Assembly: GCA_049521915.1 (NCBI GenBank)
Contig: JBEKOI010000007.1
Coordinates: 1 to 64,000 of the forward strand
Direction: 5' to 3'
DNA: 64,000 nt
Source: Bog-756 sp049521915
GTDB taxonomy: Bacteria > Actinomycetota > Acidimicrobiia > Acidimicrobiales > RAAP-2
A program made the translations under genes and the position numbers. The stretch's first letter is position 1. Each line of letters starts with the position of its first letter. Positions 43,801 to 51,708 of the stretch are shown here, in pieces. Under the pieces are notes generated by a model that saw only the letters and a program-made list of their open reading frames with translations, searched no databases and was not told where the DNA came from.

Positions 43801-43921
43801 GGATCCAGTGTCTACGCGGGACGGCTGGAGCCGTGAGGGGGGCACGAACCAGGCTGTCGGGTCGAGGGGGATCGGCGCCGAGCTCCTCGACGGTCCTGTC
43901 GGCAAGATCTCGAACTGTCAT
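40889..43921 (-). CDS. Large YfhO-like polytopic membrane protein
   Basis: A 1010-residue protein with 11-12 N-terminal helices, a long outer domain and a last helix near the C-terminus (ALIGLALSTLATIVAGLVLLV). The segment DLRHGQLPLWNPYVAGGTALLGG resembles the PLWNP motif at the first outer loop of YfhO and GT-C type glycosyltransferases that use polyprenyl-phosphate sugars. The C-terminal region with the AGRSMVTFVYRP end is also as in YfhO. A role in glycosylating envelope polymers outside the membrane is likely. It heads a group of three further glycosyltransferases. Confidence 0.8.
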   Translation of the reverse strand: MTVRDLADRTVEELGADPPRPDSLVRAPLTAPAVPRRHWIRAHPGLLVVAALPILVFGGFAASGHVLMEADNLIQNFPLRALVGVDLRHGQLPLWNPYVAGGTALLGGFNAGAAYPGTWLFAVLPAQGAWVVNVILVYEVALFGMFVFLRRQTLSKRASTLGAATFMLGGFMSAQFVHIDLIQGAAWLPWVLLALDGMFATSLDIGLARDLGATAGGGGGPLRTARLQRIRFTALLAVSFGLSILAGAPEAFMDGGVLAVIYAVWLLRRLPKGRRVPYLTAIAAGMVGALMLGAAQWLPGWAFSHLSQRAVPNYAFFTSGSWPIRLTTLLFSPFLMGTNLQHPSFWFGPFTFPEMAGYVGVIGVIAAFALLGRRWRRHESARLWRVWYVVLALGLLLAWGGHTPVGRLEYLIPFLNQQRLLNRNLLIVDVALVVLLSWWVDLALLRRGDGGADRVPAVDGDGAAGGPRAPSPGHRPRTRYERLAVALPIGLVVLLAVAEWASVTPWLADGLPRFIGDQFRVSRGDLITPAVLATLAAIFAVAIGGLARYGHRLTAARTARLTAVVMVADLLVFNLFVLRPPVPPTVVTQSGALATQLAAVTGTGSRFAVYDPDLYDYDQLLSLGHDDLNVLRRLPTVEDYTALVAKSYFEATGAHGQDELAPGVFSTPVVDQLNLGVLLSLPSYFMSPVDPARSRLPVPRPDTEQPVAPGGDQRVDVSPGSTHTWFTGGTADLRAILLISSHQAAPATMERLSALEIGVVTVGGSIRWLADGSTAPRGTGGSGVRSVSLPSATPVAGIVVRNPGKAAVTLDAPRLDTADFGLVDLKGVLQNQVQSPRWRYAMMIGPFAVFKNTASQGWAWLTAPRADPADKGPPAPKAGADAAGPFGAVTRTSTTPWGTDSYLVDATRSARMIRSESYLRGWSATLTPVDGAGKPIGPTTHLPVGRSGILQTVAVPAGRSMVTFVYRPKLALIGLALSTLATIVAGLVLLVTWRRLRADPDRPRSEGTIR

Positions 43922-44235
43922 CGGGACAGATGGTGGCGGATCCGGTTCGACCAGCTCATCTCGACCAAGTCATCCTCGTCAATTCGTTGCCAACGGAATC
44001 GCCGGGACGGCGCGCCTGCGCACCGGGGGAATGGACGGTGCGCTCCTCGGGTGCGGCGGCCATCCGGGCGGCCGGCAAGTCTTGTGCCTCCGAGGATGGC
44101 TGCCCAGGCTTGGAAGATCCTTGCGTCGGCCTGTGTGATCCCTGAGAAGCTCGACCAGGCCACGGCGGCGTCGTCATGCGCCACTCGTCATGGCGGCGTG
44201 GGGCACCGATGGGCGCGGTCTACCATCGGACCCTG
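43922..44235. other. Divergent intergenic region, no supported gene
   Basis: The 314 bases separate the YfhO-like gene from the GT87 gene. An 88-codon minus-strand frame ending in an ATGA overlap with the YfhO start was considered and not accepted. TACCAT (44221-44226) is a possible -10 for the GT87 gene, nine bases before its ATG. Confidence 0.4.
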
Positions 44236-45531
44236 ATGTCCCCGGCGCCCGTACCCCAGGTACCCCCACCGCAGACCCGGGGGGACCCGGCCTGGTGGAA
44301 CCTGACCCTGTGGGCGGTGGGTTCGGTGTCGGCCGCTCTGGCCTCGGCCGGCGCCATCGGTTTGGCCGTGAACCGCCTCCAGCTGGACATGGCCGTCTAT
44401 CTGTTGGGTGGGAGAAACCTCGTCAACGGCCAGCTCTACCTCGTCGGGCTTCCCCATCCGCCCCATCTGCCTTTCACGTACCCACCGTTCGCCGCACTCG
44501 TGTTCGCCCCGTTGTCGGCCCTGCCCGAGAGCTGGGCCCAGGTGATCTGGGCCGTGATCAACGTGGTCGGCCTGTTCGCGCTGGTGCTGCTTTCGCTGCG
44601 GGCCGCCCTTCCCACGCTCGGACGTCACCGACTGGTGCAGTGGTCGCTGGTCCTGATGGGCCCGGCCTACGTCATGGAGCCGGTCCGGCTGACGTTGAGC
44701 TTCGGCCAGGTCAACATCGTGTTGGCCGCCATGGTGCTGGGCGATCTCACGGCCCAGTGGCACCTCGGCAGGCGGACCCTGCCCCGTGGTGTGCTGGTCG
44801 GCATTGCGGCTTCCATCAAGTTGGTGCCGTTGGTCTTCGTGCCCTACCTCTTTGTCACCCGGCAGACGCGCGCCGCCTGGGTGGCGCTTTGCACCTTCGT
44901 GGCGTGCTCGGTGCTGACCGCATGCACTGACCCGGCGGCCTCGTGGTCCTACTGGACGAAGTACGCCACCGACGCCCAGCGGGTGGGCGGCGTCTTCTAC
45001 ATCAGCAACCAGAGCCTGAGGGCGGTCGCCGATCGACTCGACCACCAGGTGGTGTCGACCGGTCTGATCACCGGAGCCAGTTTGGTCGTCGTCGTCGTCG
45101 GTGTCGCCCTGGCCGCCTGGGCCTACCGGTCATCCTCGCCCTTCCTCGGGGTGCTCGTCTGCGCCACCACCGGGCTGCTGGCCTCCCCGATCAGCTGGGC
45201 TCACCACCTGGTCTGGGTGGTGCCGATCCTCATCTGGTTGGCCTGTGCGCCCGACCGACCCCGCGGCGGTCCCGTCTGGGCGGTGGCCGGGGCCGCTCTC
45301 TTCTACTGGGCCCCGATCTGGAAGGTGCCGAACGGCGCCAACCAGGAGCTGTCGGAGCACGGGTGGCAGTTGCTCGAGGGGAACTCCTTCTTCTTTGCCA
45401 TCGTGGTCTTCATGGTGGGCGTGGCGGTGATGCTGTGGATGCGACGCACCGTGGCTCCCCCTGCCCGGGCGACGGGCTCTGAGTTGGATGTCGCCGACGT
45501 GCAGTCAACGGCCGGAGTGGCGGAGGAGTAG
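44236..45531 (+). CDS. GT87/DUF2029 polyprenol-dependent mannosyltransferase-like membrane protein
   Basis: A 431-residue polytopic protein with about 10 helices. The first outer loop contains LDMAVYLLGGRNLVNGQLYL and FTYPPFAALVF, and the later SFGQVNIVLAAMVLGDL segment is typical of the GT87 family of actinobacteria. Members use polyprenyl-phosphate mannose or arabinose to extend lipoglycans on the outer face. The ATG at 44236 is nine bases below a TACCAT hexamer. It is convergent with two further glycosyltransferases. Confidence 0.85.
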   Translation: MSPAPVPQVPPPQTRGDPAWWNLTLWAVGSVSAALASAGAIGLAVNRLQLDMAVYLLGGRNLVNGQLYLVGLPHPPHLPFTYPPFAALVFAPLSALPESWAQVIWAVINVVGLFALVLLSLRAALPTLGRHRLVQWSLVLMGPAYVMEPVRLTLSFGQVNIVLAAMVLGDLTAQWHLGRRTLPRGVLVGIAASIKLVPLVFVPYLFVTRQTRAAWVALCTFVACSVLTACTDPAASWSYWTKYATDAQRVGGVFYISNQSLRAVADRLDHQVVSTGLITGASLVVVVVGVALAAWAYRSSSPFLGVLVCATTGLLASPISWAHHLVWVVPILIWLACAPDRPRGGPVWAVAGAALFYWAPIWKVPNGANQELSEHGWQLLEGNSFFFAIVVFMVGVAVMLWMRRTVAPPARATGSELDVADVQSTAGVAEE

Positions 45532-45603
45532 CGGCAGAGTGGCGGACAGCGGCGGACAGCGGCGGACAGCGGGACGGTCGAGTCCGGTCGCCGCCGACGA
45601 CGA

Positions 45604-46890
45604 TCAGGGGAACACCGCGGTCGAGCCCAGTTCGAGGACCGTCATGGCCGCGAGGAGCAGCACGCTGATCACCACCGCCGCGGTGTAGAGGCGGCCACGG
45701 AGGCGGATTCCGTACGCCAGCACCAGGGGAAACGCCAACATGATGAAGCGGGGCCGCAGCCCGACGGGCGAGGACACCGCCGCCAGCAGGCCGGCCGCCA
45801 GTCCATAGATGAGGACGGGTGCCGGCTGTGGCTCCCGGATGGCCAGGACGGCACCGACCACCGCCACGGCGGTGCCGGCCACGAGGATCTGTCCAGTCTC
45901 GGTGGGCGCGGCGGGATTGAAGAGGAAGGTGGTGACGACATGGATCGGATAGGTGAGCGACGGCCCACTCTTCCAGCCTCCGCGTTCGGTCAGCCTCCAC
46001 GCCGACAGGACCCCGGTGTGCCCCCACAGCCAGGCCATGTAGGCGATGAACCCGAGCGGGGCCAGGACCGGGGCGATGAGGGCATGCCAGGTCCGGTGAC
46101 GGAGGACCTCCCGGCCCGCACACCACGCGCAGCTCAACACGAAGGCCAGGGCGATGGGCGAGGCCGCCGTGGCCACCAGGCCCAGGAGCCCCGCCAGCCA
46201 CCACTGCCGGCGGAGCAGCGCCAGGAGTCCGAAGGCCACGCATGTGATGACGATGCCCTCGGCATAGGCGAGGCTGAAGACGAAGGTGCCCGGGAACACC
46301 GCGAACAACAAGGTGGCCCGAGTGGCGCTCGGGCTGTCGCGGTAGCGGCGGACGAGCATGCCGACGGCGACCACAGCGGTCAGTCCCGTGACCCCACTGA
46401 TCACGAGCCCCACCACGAGGGGAGAGAGCCTGGTGAGCTCGGTCAGCCAGCGGATGCCGAGGGGGAGGGCGGGGAAGAAGGCAATGGTGTTCCTGGCCAC
46501 GTGGCCGTGGGCCATGGGCAGGTGACCCGGCCATCCGTGCAGGGCGGCGCGGATGAACCACTGACCGTCCCAGATGTAGAGGTCGGCGTGTAACGACTTG
46601 TGGGTGAAGCCGTCGAAGGCGGCGGCACCGGCCACCGTCGCCGCCCGGGCCACCAGGTAGGCGAGGACGGGCCAGAACAGGAACCACTGGCGAATGCCCT
46701 GGGCCGCGGTCCTTCCGGACTCGTCGCCCTCCGGCGTCACGACGGGCTCCGGCGTGCCCCGACCGGTGTCGTTGAGCACGATGGAGGTCGCCGTCGGATG
46801 CCCGTTGCCTGCGTGGGTTGCGGGGACGGCGTCCGCCCCGGTGTCCGTGGCCGAACCCGCATCGGCGCCGAACGACGACTCAGGCGGCAT
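45604..46890 (-). CDS. PIG-V-like polytopic mannosyltransferase
   Basis: A 428-residue membrane protein with about 10 helices after a hydrophilic start of some 60 residues. The DLYIWDGQWFIRAALHGWPG loop resembles the WDxxWY motif of PIG-V type mannosyltransferases. NTIAFFPALPLGIRWL is the matching second motif. It probably uses a polyprenol-phosphate mannose donor on the outer face. Its ATG at 46890 lies within the end of the upstream MptB-like gene, so the two are coupled. Confidence 0.78.
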   Translation of the reverse strand: MPPESSFGADAGSATDTGADAVPATHAGNGHPTATSIVLNDTGRGTPEPVVTPEGDESGRTAAQGIRQWFLFWPVLAYLVARAATVAGAAAFDGFTHKSLHADLYIWDGQWFIRAALHGWPGHLPMAHGHVARNTIAFFPALPLGIRWLTELTRLSPLVVGLVISGVTGLTAVVAVGMLVRRYRDSPSATRATLLFAVFPGTFVFSLAYAEGIVITCVAFGLLALLRRQWWLAGLLGLVATAASPIALAFVLSCAWCAGREVLRHRTWHALIAPVLAPLGFIAYMAWLWGHTGVLSAWRLTERGGWKSGPSLTYPIHVVTTFLFNPAAPTETGQILVAGTAVAVVGAVLAIREPQPAPVLIYGLAAGLLAAVSSPVGLRPRFIMLAFPLVLAYGIRLRGRLYTAAVVISVLLLAAMTVLELGSTAVFP

Positions 46891-48367
46891 GACCACTGAC
46901 CACCAGTCGCCAATGCCGGTTCCACACCAGCCATGCGCAGGCTCCGAGCAGCACCGGGGCGATCACGAAGTACGCCTTGCCGCTGAGCATGGGGGCACCC
47001 CCCGGCCCTACCACCAGCATGGACAGACCGGCCACCGCGGCCAGTATCTTCGAACGTTGGGCGGATGTCGTGGCCAGGATGGCCAGCCCCCACATGAGGT
47101 ACCAGGGCCACACGGTCGGACTGCCCACCACGATGAGCATCAGGGTCAGCCCCAGCACCCGGACCATGTCGAGTCGGTGGGCGTTGAAGATCAACCAGAC
47201 GGCACCGGCCACCGCAGCCAGCTCGCACACCAGCTGGGTGGCCGTCACCGTGGGGCTCAGGGCGACCGGAACCCCGACCGCATGGAGGACCGAGTGGAAG
47301 AACGCCCCGATGGCCACGGCCGGTGTCGAGAGCACCCGCAGCTCGGTCGGGATGCGGAGTGCGGTGGGTCCGAGCCAGGTCCAGCCGAACCCGGCGGCCG
47401 CGGTGATGCCGACCACCACGACCACCGGGACCACGACGGCCTCGATCACGACCCGCCACCGCCGATCGCCGGTGCTCGACCGGAACTGGTCCACGGCGAT
47501 GAACACGATGGCCGCGGCGGCGGGGATCTTGATGGTGGCGGCGAGGGCGATGAGGGCCACCCCCAGGGCCAGGCGACCTTCGAGGGCCAGGGTCACACCG
47601 GCAAGCAGCAGGCCGACCATCAGTGCATCGTTGTGCCCGGAGGCGATGAAGCTCAGGAGGGCCAACGGGCTGAGTGCGCCGAGCCACAGGGCCAGCCCCG
47701 GGTCGTTGCCGAGCCGGCGCGACAGTCGCGGCAGGGAGACCATCACCATGGCCACGCCGGCCAGCTCGACCAGCCGGAACACCAGGACCTGGGCGATGAG
47801 GGACGAGCCGGTGAGACCGGTCGCCACCCGGCTCACACTCACGAACAGCGGGCCGTACGGGGAAGCGGTGTTGCGCCACACCATGGCGATGGAGGCCAGA
47901 AGGGGGCCGTTGCCGAGCCTGGAGGGTGGGACCGAGTACGGGTTGAGGCCGTGGTGCGCCAGGAGTCCCTGTCCGATGTAGCTGTAGATGTCACGGCTGA
48001 AGATCGGGGGACCGGCCAGCAGGGGGAGGCCCCACAGCGCGAGGATCAGCCATGACCGCCGGACCGTGAGCCGGCCGGCGCGGGCGTGGTAGCCGACGCC
48101 GACCCACCCGCCGATGAGCAGGACCACGGACACGTAGAAGCCGAGTTGGGCCGCCGCGGACACGCCGCCGGATACGTTGAACCACCAACGGTTGTCACCG
48201 GGGCGGGGAATGGCCCCGATGCGGGTCCCGAGCACGGCCACCCCGATCGAACCGACGACGCCGACGCCGATCCACAGGTTGATCGACTGGACCACCCGGT
48301 TCAGTCGGGCTCCTTGCACCGCGGTGGGCGCTCCCACATGGCTCCTTGTCGTCGTCCCGCCCCACAT
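46880..48367 (-). CDS. MptA/MptB-like alpha-(1,6)-mannopyranosyltransferase
   Basis: A 495-residue polytopic protein with 11-13 helices. The FSRDIYSYIGQGLLAHHGLNPY segment, with its Arg-Asp pair, and ASPYGPLFVSVSR are characteristic of the MptA/MptB family that elongates the mannan core of lipomannan using polyprenyl-phosphomannose. With the PIG-V-like and GT87 neighbours it suggests assembly of a mannose-containing lipoglycan. I chose the ATG at 48367 because the upstream frame is low-complexity and a perfect inverted repeat lies right before it. Confidence 0.83.
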   Translation of the reverse strand: MWGGTTTRSHVGAPTAVQGARLNRVVQSINLWIGVGVVGSIGVAVLGTRIGAIPRPGDNRWWFNVSGGVSAAAQLGFYVSVVLLIGGWVGVGYHARAGRLTVRRSWLILALWGLPLLAGPPIFSRDIYSYIGQGLLAHHGLNPYSVPPSRLGNGPLLASIAMVWRNTASPYGPLFVSVSRVATGLTGSSLIAQVLVFRLVELAGVAMVMVSLPRLSRRLGNDPGLALWLGALSPLALLSFIASGHNDALMVGLLLAGVTLALEGRLALGVALIALAATIKIPAAAAIVFIAVDQFRSSTGDRRWRVVIEAVVVPVVVVVGITAAAGFGWTWLGPTALRIPTELRVLSTPAVAIGAFFHSVLHAVGVPVALSPTVTATQLVCELAAVAGAVWLIFNAHRLDMVRVLGLTLMLIVVGSPTVWPWYLMWGLAILATTSAQRSKILAAVAGLSMLVVGPGGAPMLSGKAYFVIAPVLLGACAWLVWNRHWRLVVSGHAA

Positions 48368-48370
48368 TGA

Positions 48371-48385
48371 CGTTCCGTCGGAACG
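48371..48385. promoter_or_regulatory. Inverted repeat before the MptB-like gene
   Basis: CGTTCCGTCGGAACG is a perfect 6-base-pair inverted repeat with a three-base centre, three bases upstream of the ATG. TATCGT on the minus strand overlaps its far edge as a possible -10. It may be an operator or a 5'-leader hairpin. Confidence 0.4.
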
Positions 48386-48548
48386 ATACCGCCCGGGTGG
48401 TCGGCTCGTGGAGTCGGCTCCGGATGCCCCCGGAAAGCGGATCGGGGTGGGCGGACCGGGGCCGGCCGGCACGGCGGCGAAGGGGATTGTCAAGGGATGG
48501 CCTCCGGTCGGACCTCGGCGGTCTCGACCGGAAACCACCCCTGAAGTG

Positions 48549-48633
48549 CGGAGGGAGTGGGATTCGAACCCACGGTGCCTTGCGACACAACGGTTTTCGA
48601 GACCGTCCGATTCGTCCGCTCTCGCATCCCTCC
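48549..48633 (-). tRNA. tRNA-Ser (anticodon CGA)
   Basis: The 85-base sequence folds as a class II tRNA. The acceptor stem is GGAGGGA with TCCCTCC, then discriminator G. The anticodon stem-loop has loop CTCGAAA (anticodon CGA at 48597-48599), followed by a long variable arm and the T arm GTGGGTTCGAATCCCAC. It reads UCG codons. The CCA end is not encoded. A decayed integrase gene lies 105 bases from its 5' end. Confidence 0.96.
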
Positions 48634-48738
48634 GTACCTGGTCAGAGGCTAGTTATGACGGCTAGCCCTGGACCGAGCATCGCGTTCGTCCTAATCCCTG
48701 TCCGAATCTGCCTGGATGGCAGATCGGAAGGGGCCAGG

Positions 48739-49039
48739 ATGAGCACCAGGCAATCATATGGCAGTGGATCTATAAGCAAACGCGCTCCCGACGTTTGACG
48801 CCTGCGTGTCATGGTCGATGGCAAACAGGTACAACCGACGTTCCGAGGCACCGAGGCGGCGGCAGGCAAGGCACTCCGCAAGTTGGAATTCCAGGCGCCA
48901 GAGCCGGCGGCGCCCGATCCTCGTGTGCGGACGGTGGGCGACTTGCTCACCGAATTGCTCGGATTCCATCGGACCCGCGGCCGCTCCTCCAAAGACGGTC
49001 GCCGAATACGAGTCCATCGCTCCGGTTTGCCCCGCATGA
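48739..49039 (+). pseudogene. Decayed tyrosine-recombinase (phage-type integrase) N-terminus
   Basis: From an ATG at 48739 (MSTRQSYGSGSISKRAPDV) the frame meets a TGA at 48796 where integrases of this type have Trp. It then continues in the same frame with RLRVMVDGKQVQPTFRGTEAAA and VRTVGDLLTELLGFHRTRGRS. Near 48990 the coding frame shifts, giving PKTVAEYESIA, the start of the core-binding SAM-like domain. The catalytic domain is missing. This is a relic of an integrated element. Confidence 0.75.
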
Positions 49040-49298
49040 CGCCCCTGCCCGGGCATTTCACGGGGGCCTCAGCCAGCAACCCGGCGAGACCTGGGCCGTC
49101 GCCCAAAATGTTCGGCTTACGACACAGCGCCCGCGAGCGTCACTGAGGATACACATGTGGAACTGTCAGGCGAGTGGCCGACCGAGCTCCTGAATGCACA
49201 GATCGCTAGAAGGGGGCGAATAGGGGCCCAGGCTGATCACCCATTTGGGACACAGGGAGACTGGAGCAAGAGCTCAACGAGTGGGACGATTCGATCCG

Positions 49299-49577
49299 TC
49301 ACGTCGCGACTGTCGAGTGCTCGGAATGTGGATGCCGCCCCCTGAGCCGGCCCCGGATGAACCACAGGTACACGATCGCCATGATGACGCCGGGACAGAC
49401 GGTCAAGAAATACAGAACCGAAATCAGTGCAATCCAGAAGGCTTTGGAGGAACCGGCCTCTCGGAACCTGCTCGTTGGCGTTGAGGCGGCATCGATGATG
49501 GCCCAAAGGGTCACCGAGAGCCCGGCAAGTGTGAGCACTGCGATGGAGGCGATCAGCCTGTTTGAGAGTGTGATCAT
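49299..49577 (-). CDS. Small two-helix membrane protein
   Basis: A 92-residue protein with two membrane helices (LIASIAVLTLAGLSVTLWAII and WIALISVLYFLTVCPGVIMAIVYLWF), a short loop between and a basic His-rich tail. Its ATG at 49577 overlaps the stop of the hydrolase gene (ATGA), so they are co-translated. Function unknown. Confidence 0.7.
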   Translation of the reverse strand: MITLSNRLIASIAVLTLAGLSVTLWAIIDAASTPTSRFREAGSSKAFWIALISVLYFLTVCPGVIMAIVYLWFIRGRLRGRHPHSEHSTVAT

Positions 49578-50458
49578 CGTCCTGACAGACCTTTCGACTC
49601 GGCCGCCACGATAAATGAGTTCACCCGGGAGATGTATTTGGTGGGTCCGGCCTGAAATGCCCCCACGTGTCCGACGCCGGGGAGCAACCACAGGGTCCCG
49701 TGGGTCAATCGGGCGAGCGTTGGACCGTTGTGCCAGTAGATGGTCTGGTCGGCTGTGCCCTGAATAATCAGGGTCGGTACGCGATAGCCGGGATGAAGAC
49801 GCAGTTCCGTGCCTACGTCCAAAATACGGGCCCCTCCACTAAACCAAGGATAGAACGCCCCAAATGGTCCTAGTAGGGCCTCGGGCATGCGGGTGTTGTG
49901 GGCCACTAAGTTCGTCATACTCACCAGGCCGCTGTCAGAAATGATTGCTAGTGGCCTGAGGCCTTCTGCGCCGGCCAACAGGACTGATAGACCTCCTGCG
50001 GATTCTCCATAGAGAACGACCTGCTCGCCGGTGCGATCGATAACCCAATGGTCGGCCGCGGTGACCTCATCGGCTTCCCGCTGCCCGCCACCAAACGTTT
50101 GCCAGCCAAGTTGGTAGCTCATCTCGATGACAAGCGCTCCGTATCCCAGACTGTGGAGCGGAACCAGCCTTGTGAGCTCAGTGGCCGGATTAGCGGTGTA
50201 ACCGGCAACCATGATAATCACGGGTCGGTGGGGCTGACCCTGTACGTACCAAGCAGGAAGCCTCCCGTCGTAATCGACGGCTTTGTAGTGCAGACCCACA
50301 GTGGCTGGGGTCTCAGAGGTATCTCCACTGACCCCAGAATGGGCAACGAGGTAGTCAGAGCCCAGATTGGCGACGACCCACGTCTGAAAGAGAGCAACGA
50401 CAAGCCCTGCAACACAGATGGCAATGATCCACCGCGCAGCCAGGTTCGAGTCCGTCAC
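49574..50458 (-). CDS. Membrane-anchored alpha/beta hydrolase
   Basis: A 294-residue protein with an N-terminal helix (WIIAICVAGLVVALFQTWVV) that anchors it outside the membrane. The alpha/beta-hydrolase core has the nucleophile elbow GESAGG, the acid probably in IQGTADQT and the His in LLPGVGHVGAF. It is likely an esterase or peptidase-like enzyme with unknown substrate. GC and codon use look less extreme than in the neighbours, and the decayed integrase is nearby, so transfer is possible. Confidence 0.82.
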   Translation of the reverse strand: MTDSNLAARWIIAICVAGLVVALFQTWVVANLGSDYLVAHSGVSGDTSETPATVGLHYKAVDYDGRLPAWYVQGQPHRPVIIMVAGYTANPATELTRLVPLHSLGYGALVIEMSYQLGWQTFGGGQREADEVTAADHWVIDRTGEQVVLYGESAGGLSVLLAGAEGLRPLAIISDSGLVSMTNLVAHNTRMPEALLGPFGAFYPWFSGGARILDVGTELRLHPGYRVPTLIIQGTADQTIYWHNGPTLARLTHGTLWLLPGVGHVGAFQAGPTKYISRVNSFIVAAESKGLSGR

Positions 50459-51008
50459 AGCGACACTGAGCTCACAGGAGTATCAGGTCCTCGCTTCGCT
50501 CATCGAGGAGGTTGATGAGCAAGTCCGGAGTCTGAAGGTGTGCGTGTCGTGACGGTATCCAGTGCACGGACTTCGTAATCACCGAGGTCGGCGAAGGAAT
50601 CCAATATCCGATCGGTTCCTCGGCACAAAGGGGAGGACGCCCCGGCACACGTTCACGACACGGACGGACTGAATCGGCCTGCGATGGCTCTCCCTATCGT
50701 GGCCTTCCCTGCGCCGTGCGGACTCGGGATTAGAAAAAGCGGTTTATCCATCGACGAACAACCGACGTTGCTTGGATGAGAAGCGTCACCGCAACGTTCA
50801 CCCGTGATTGGCTTTTGATTCGTCTTCACACCTCCATGTTGCGATAGGAAGTTTCGCGTTCCATGAGAATCAGCTCAAGGTTCCCTGGGACTTGCACCAC
50901 CCGGTTGGATCACCACCGCATCGGGGTGATCCTGCCTCGGTGACCCACTGCCATCGGGCTCAAGGCGGTGAAGCCCGGCTGGAAGAGAGAGTGGGTCCCG
51001 ATCACCGA
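50459..51008. other. 550-base stretch without a gene
   Basis: No frame has family character. The composition is more AT-rich than the neighbours and may be a remnant of the inserted element. It contains one clear hairpin (50907-50932). Minus-strand open frames from about 50875 are shadows of the DUF5666 gene. Confidence 0.4.
50907..50932 (-). terminator. Hairpin downstream of the MacAB-type operon
   Basis: GGATCACC (50907-50914) pairs with GGTGATCC (50925-50932), a perfect 8-base stem with a 10-base loop. It lies about 75 bases after the last gene of the minus-strand operon. No T tract follows, so termination is only likely. Confidence 0.4.
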
Positions 51009-51689
51009 TCACCCCGGCCCGCTCGATGCCCCACTTGGCCCTCCGCCGAATCCGCCCAACCCGCCAAAACCGCCAGTCGTCGACACGCCGGATTCGGTGG
51101 CCGACACCGAGGCGGCCGAGACCGAGCCGGTGGAGGACTTCGTGCCCTGAACGGTCACCGTGTCGCCCGGCTTGATGGCGGAAAGCGTCGACTTCGCATT
51201 CCGATCGATGGTGGTGCTCGATCCCACATCGACAGCGACGAGACTGCCACTGGCGGTGGTGACATAGAGCGTGTTCCCAATGATGTCGGTGACGGTACCC
51301 GAGGTGATTTTCGCCAATGCAGCGCTCAGCCCACTTGCCCCGCCGGCCCCACCCGTGAGAGAGCCACTGAGAGCAGCGAACGGGAAGGCCGAAGCCGTTG
51401 ATGAGTTCGAGGACGATGAGTGGCGTTGCATATAGGCGCCGCCCCAAATACCAACGGATGCCACCAACAAGATCAGCAGAAGTGCCGCCAGCCATGGCAG
51501 GCGAATCCCCTTGGCTGGACCCTGTGTTGGCCAGTCCTCCTGCTCCTCAGCGAAGAGGGCCTCCAGATCCGAGGCCGAGTCGGCTGGATCAAGTGTCGAT
51601 ACGGCTGGTACTGGCGCAGTGTTGTCTGTGTGGAGCTCTTCGGTCGGAGGGCCGCTCTCGACGATGCTATCTGAATCGGATGTGGTCAT
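51009..51689 (-). CDS. Membrane-anchored DUF5666-domain protein
   Basis: A 226-residue protein with an acidic cytoplasmic N-terminus of about 65 residues, one membrane helix (WLAALLLILLVASVGIWGGAY) and an outer domain. The core SGTVTDIIGNTLYVTTASGSLVAVDVG to GDTVTVQGTKS is a DUF5666-type OB-like fold. A Gly/Phe-rich tail (GGFGGLGGFGGG) follows, similar to the adaptor's own tail. GAGGAAGG precedes the ATG at 51689. It is 19 bases after the permease stop, so it is part of the export operon. Confidence 0.8.
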   Translation of the reverse strand: MTTSDSDSIVESGPPTEELHTDNTAPVPAVSTLDPADSASDLEALFAEEQEDWPTQGPAKGIRLPWLAALLLILLVASVGIWGGAYMQRHSSSSNSSTASAFPFAALSGSLTGGAGGASGLSAALAKITSGTVTDIIGNTLYVTTASGSLVAVDVGSSTTIDRNAKSTLSAIKPGDTVTVQGTKSSTGSVSAASVSATESGVSTTGGFGGLGGFGGGPSGASSGPG

Positions 51690-51708
51690 AGCGGTGCACC
51701 TTCCTCAA

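Noticed and set aside
43918..44184. An 88-codon minus-strand frame ending in an ATGA overlap with the YfhO-like start
   Set aside because: The overlap looked like translational coupling, but the composition is not coding-like, there is no family motif or ribosome-binding site, and the third codon positions are not GC-enriched.
46694..48055. A 453-codon plus-strand frame opposite the mannosyltransferases
   Set aside because: It is His, Gln and Gly-rich, typical of the antisense of hydrophobic high-GC genes, while the minus strand encodes clear membrane enzymes.
49157..49345. A 62-codon plus-strand frame after the integrase relic
   Set aside because: It shows no similarity to integrase domains and no ribosome-binding site; treated as non-coding remnant.
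50875..51495. A 206-codon minus-strand frame overlapping the DUF5666 gene
   Set aside because: The alternative frame has a membrane helix, a DUF5666-type core and a good ribosome-binding site; this frame is rich in Arg and His with no fold.
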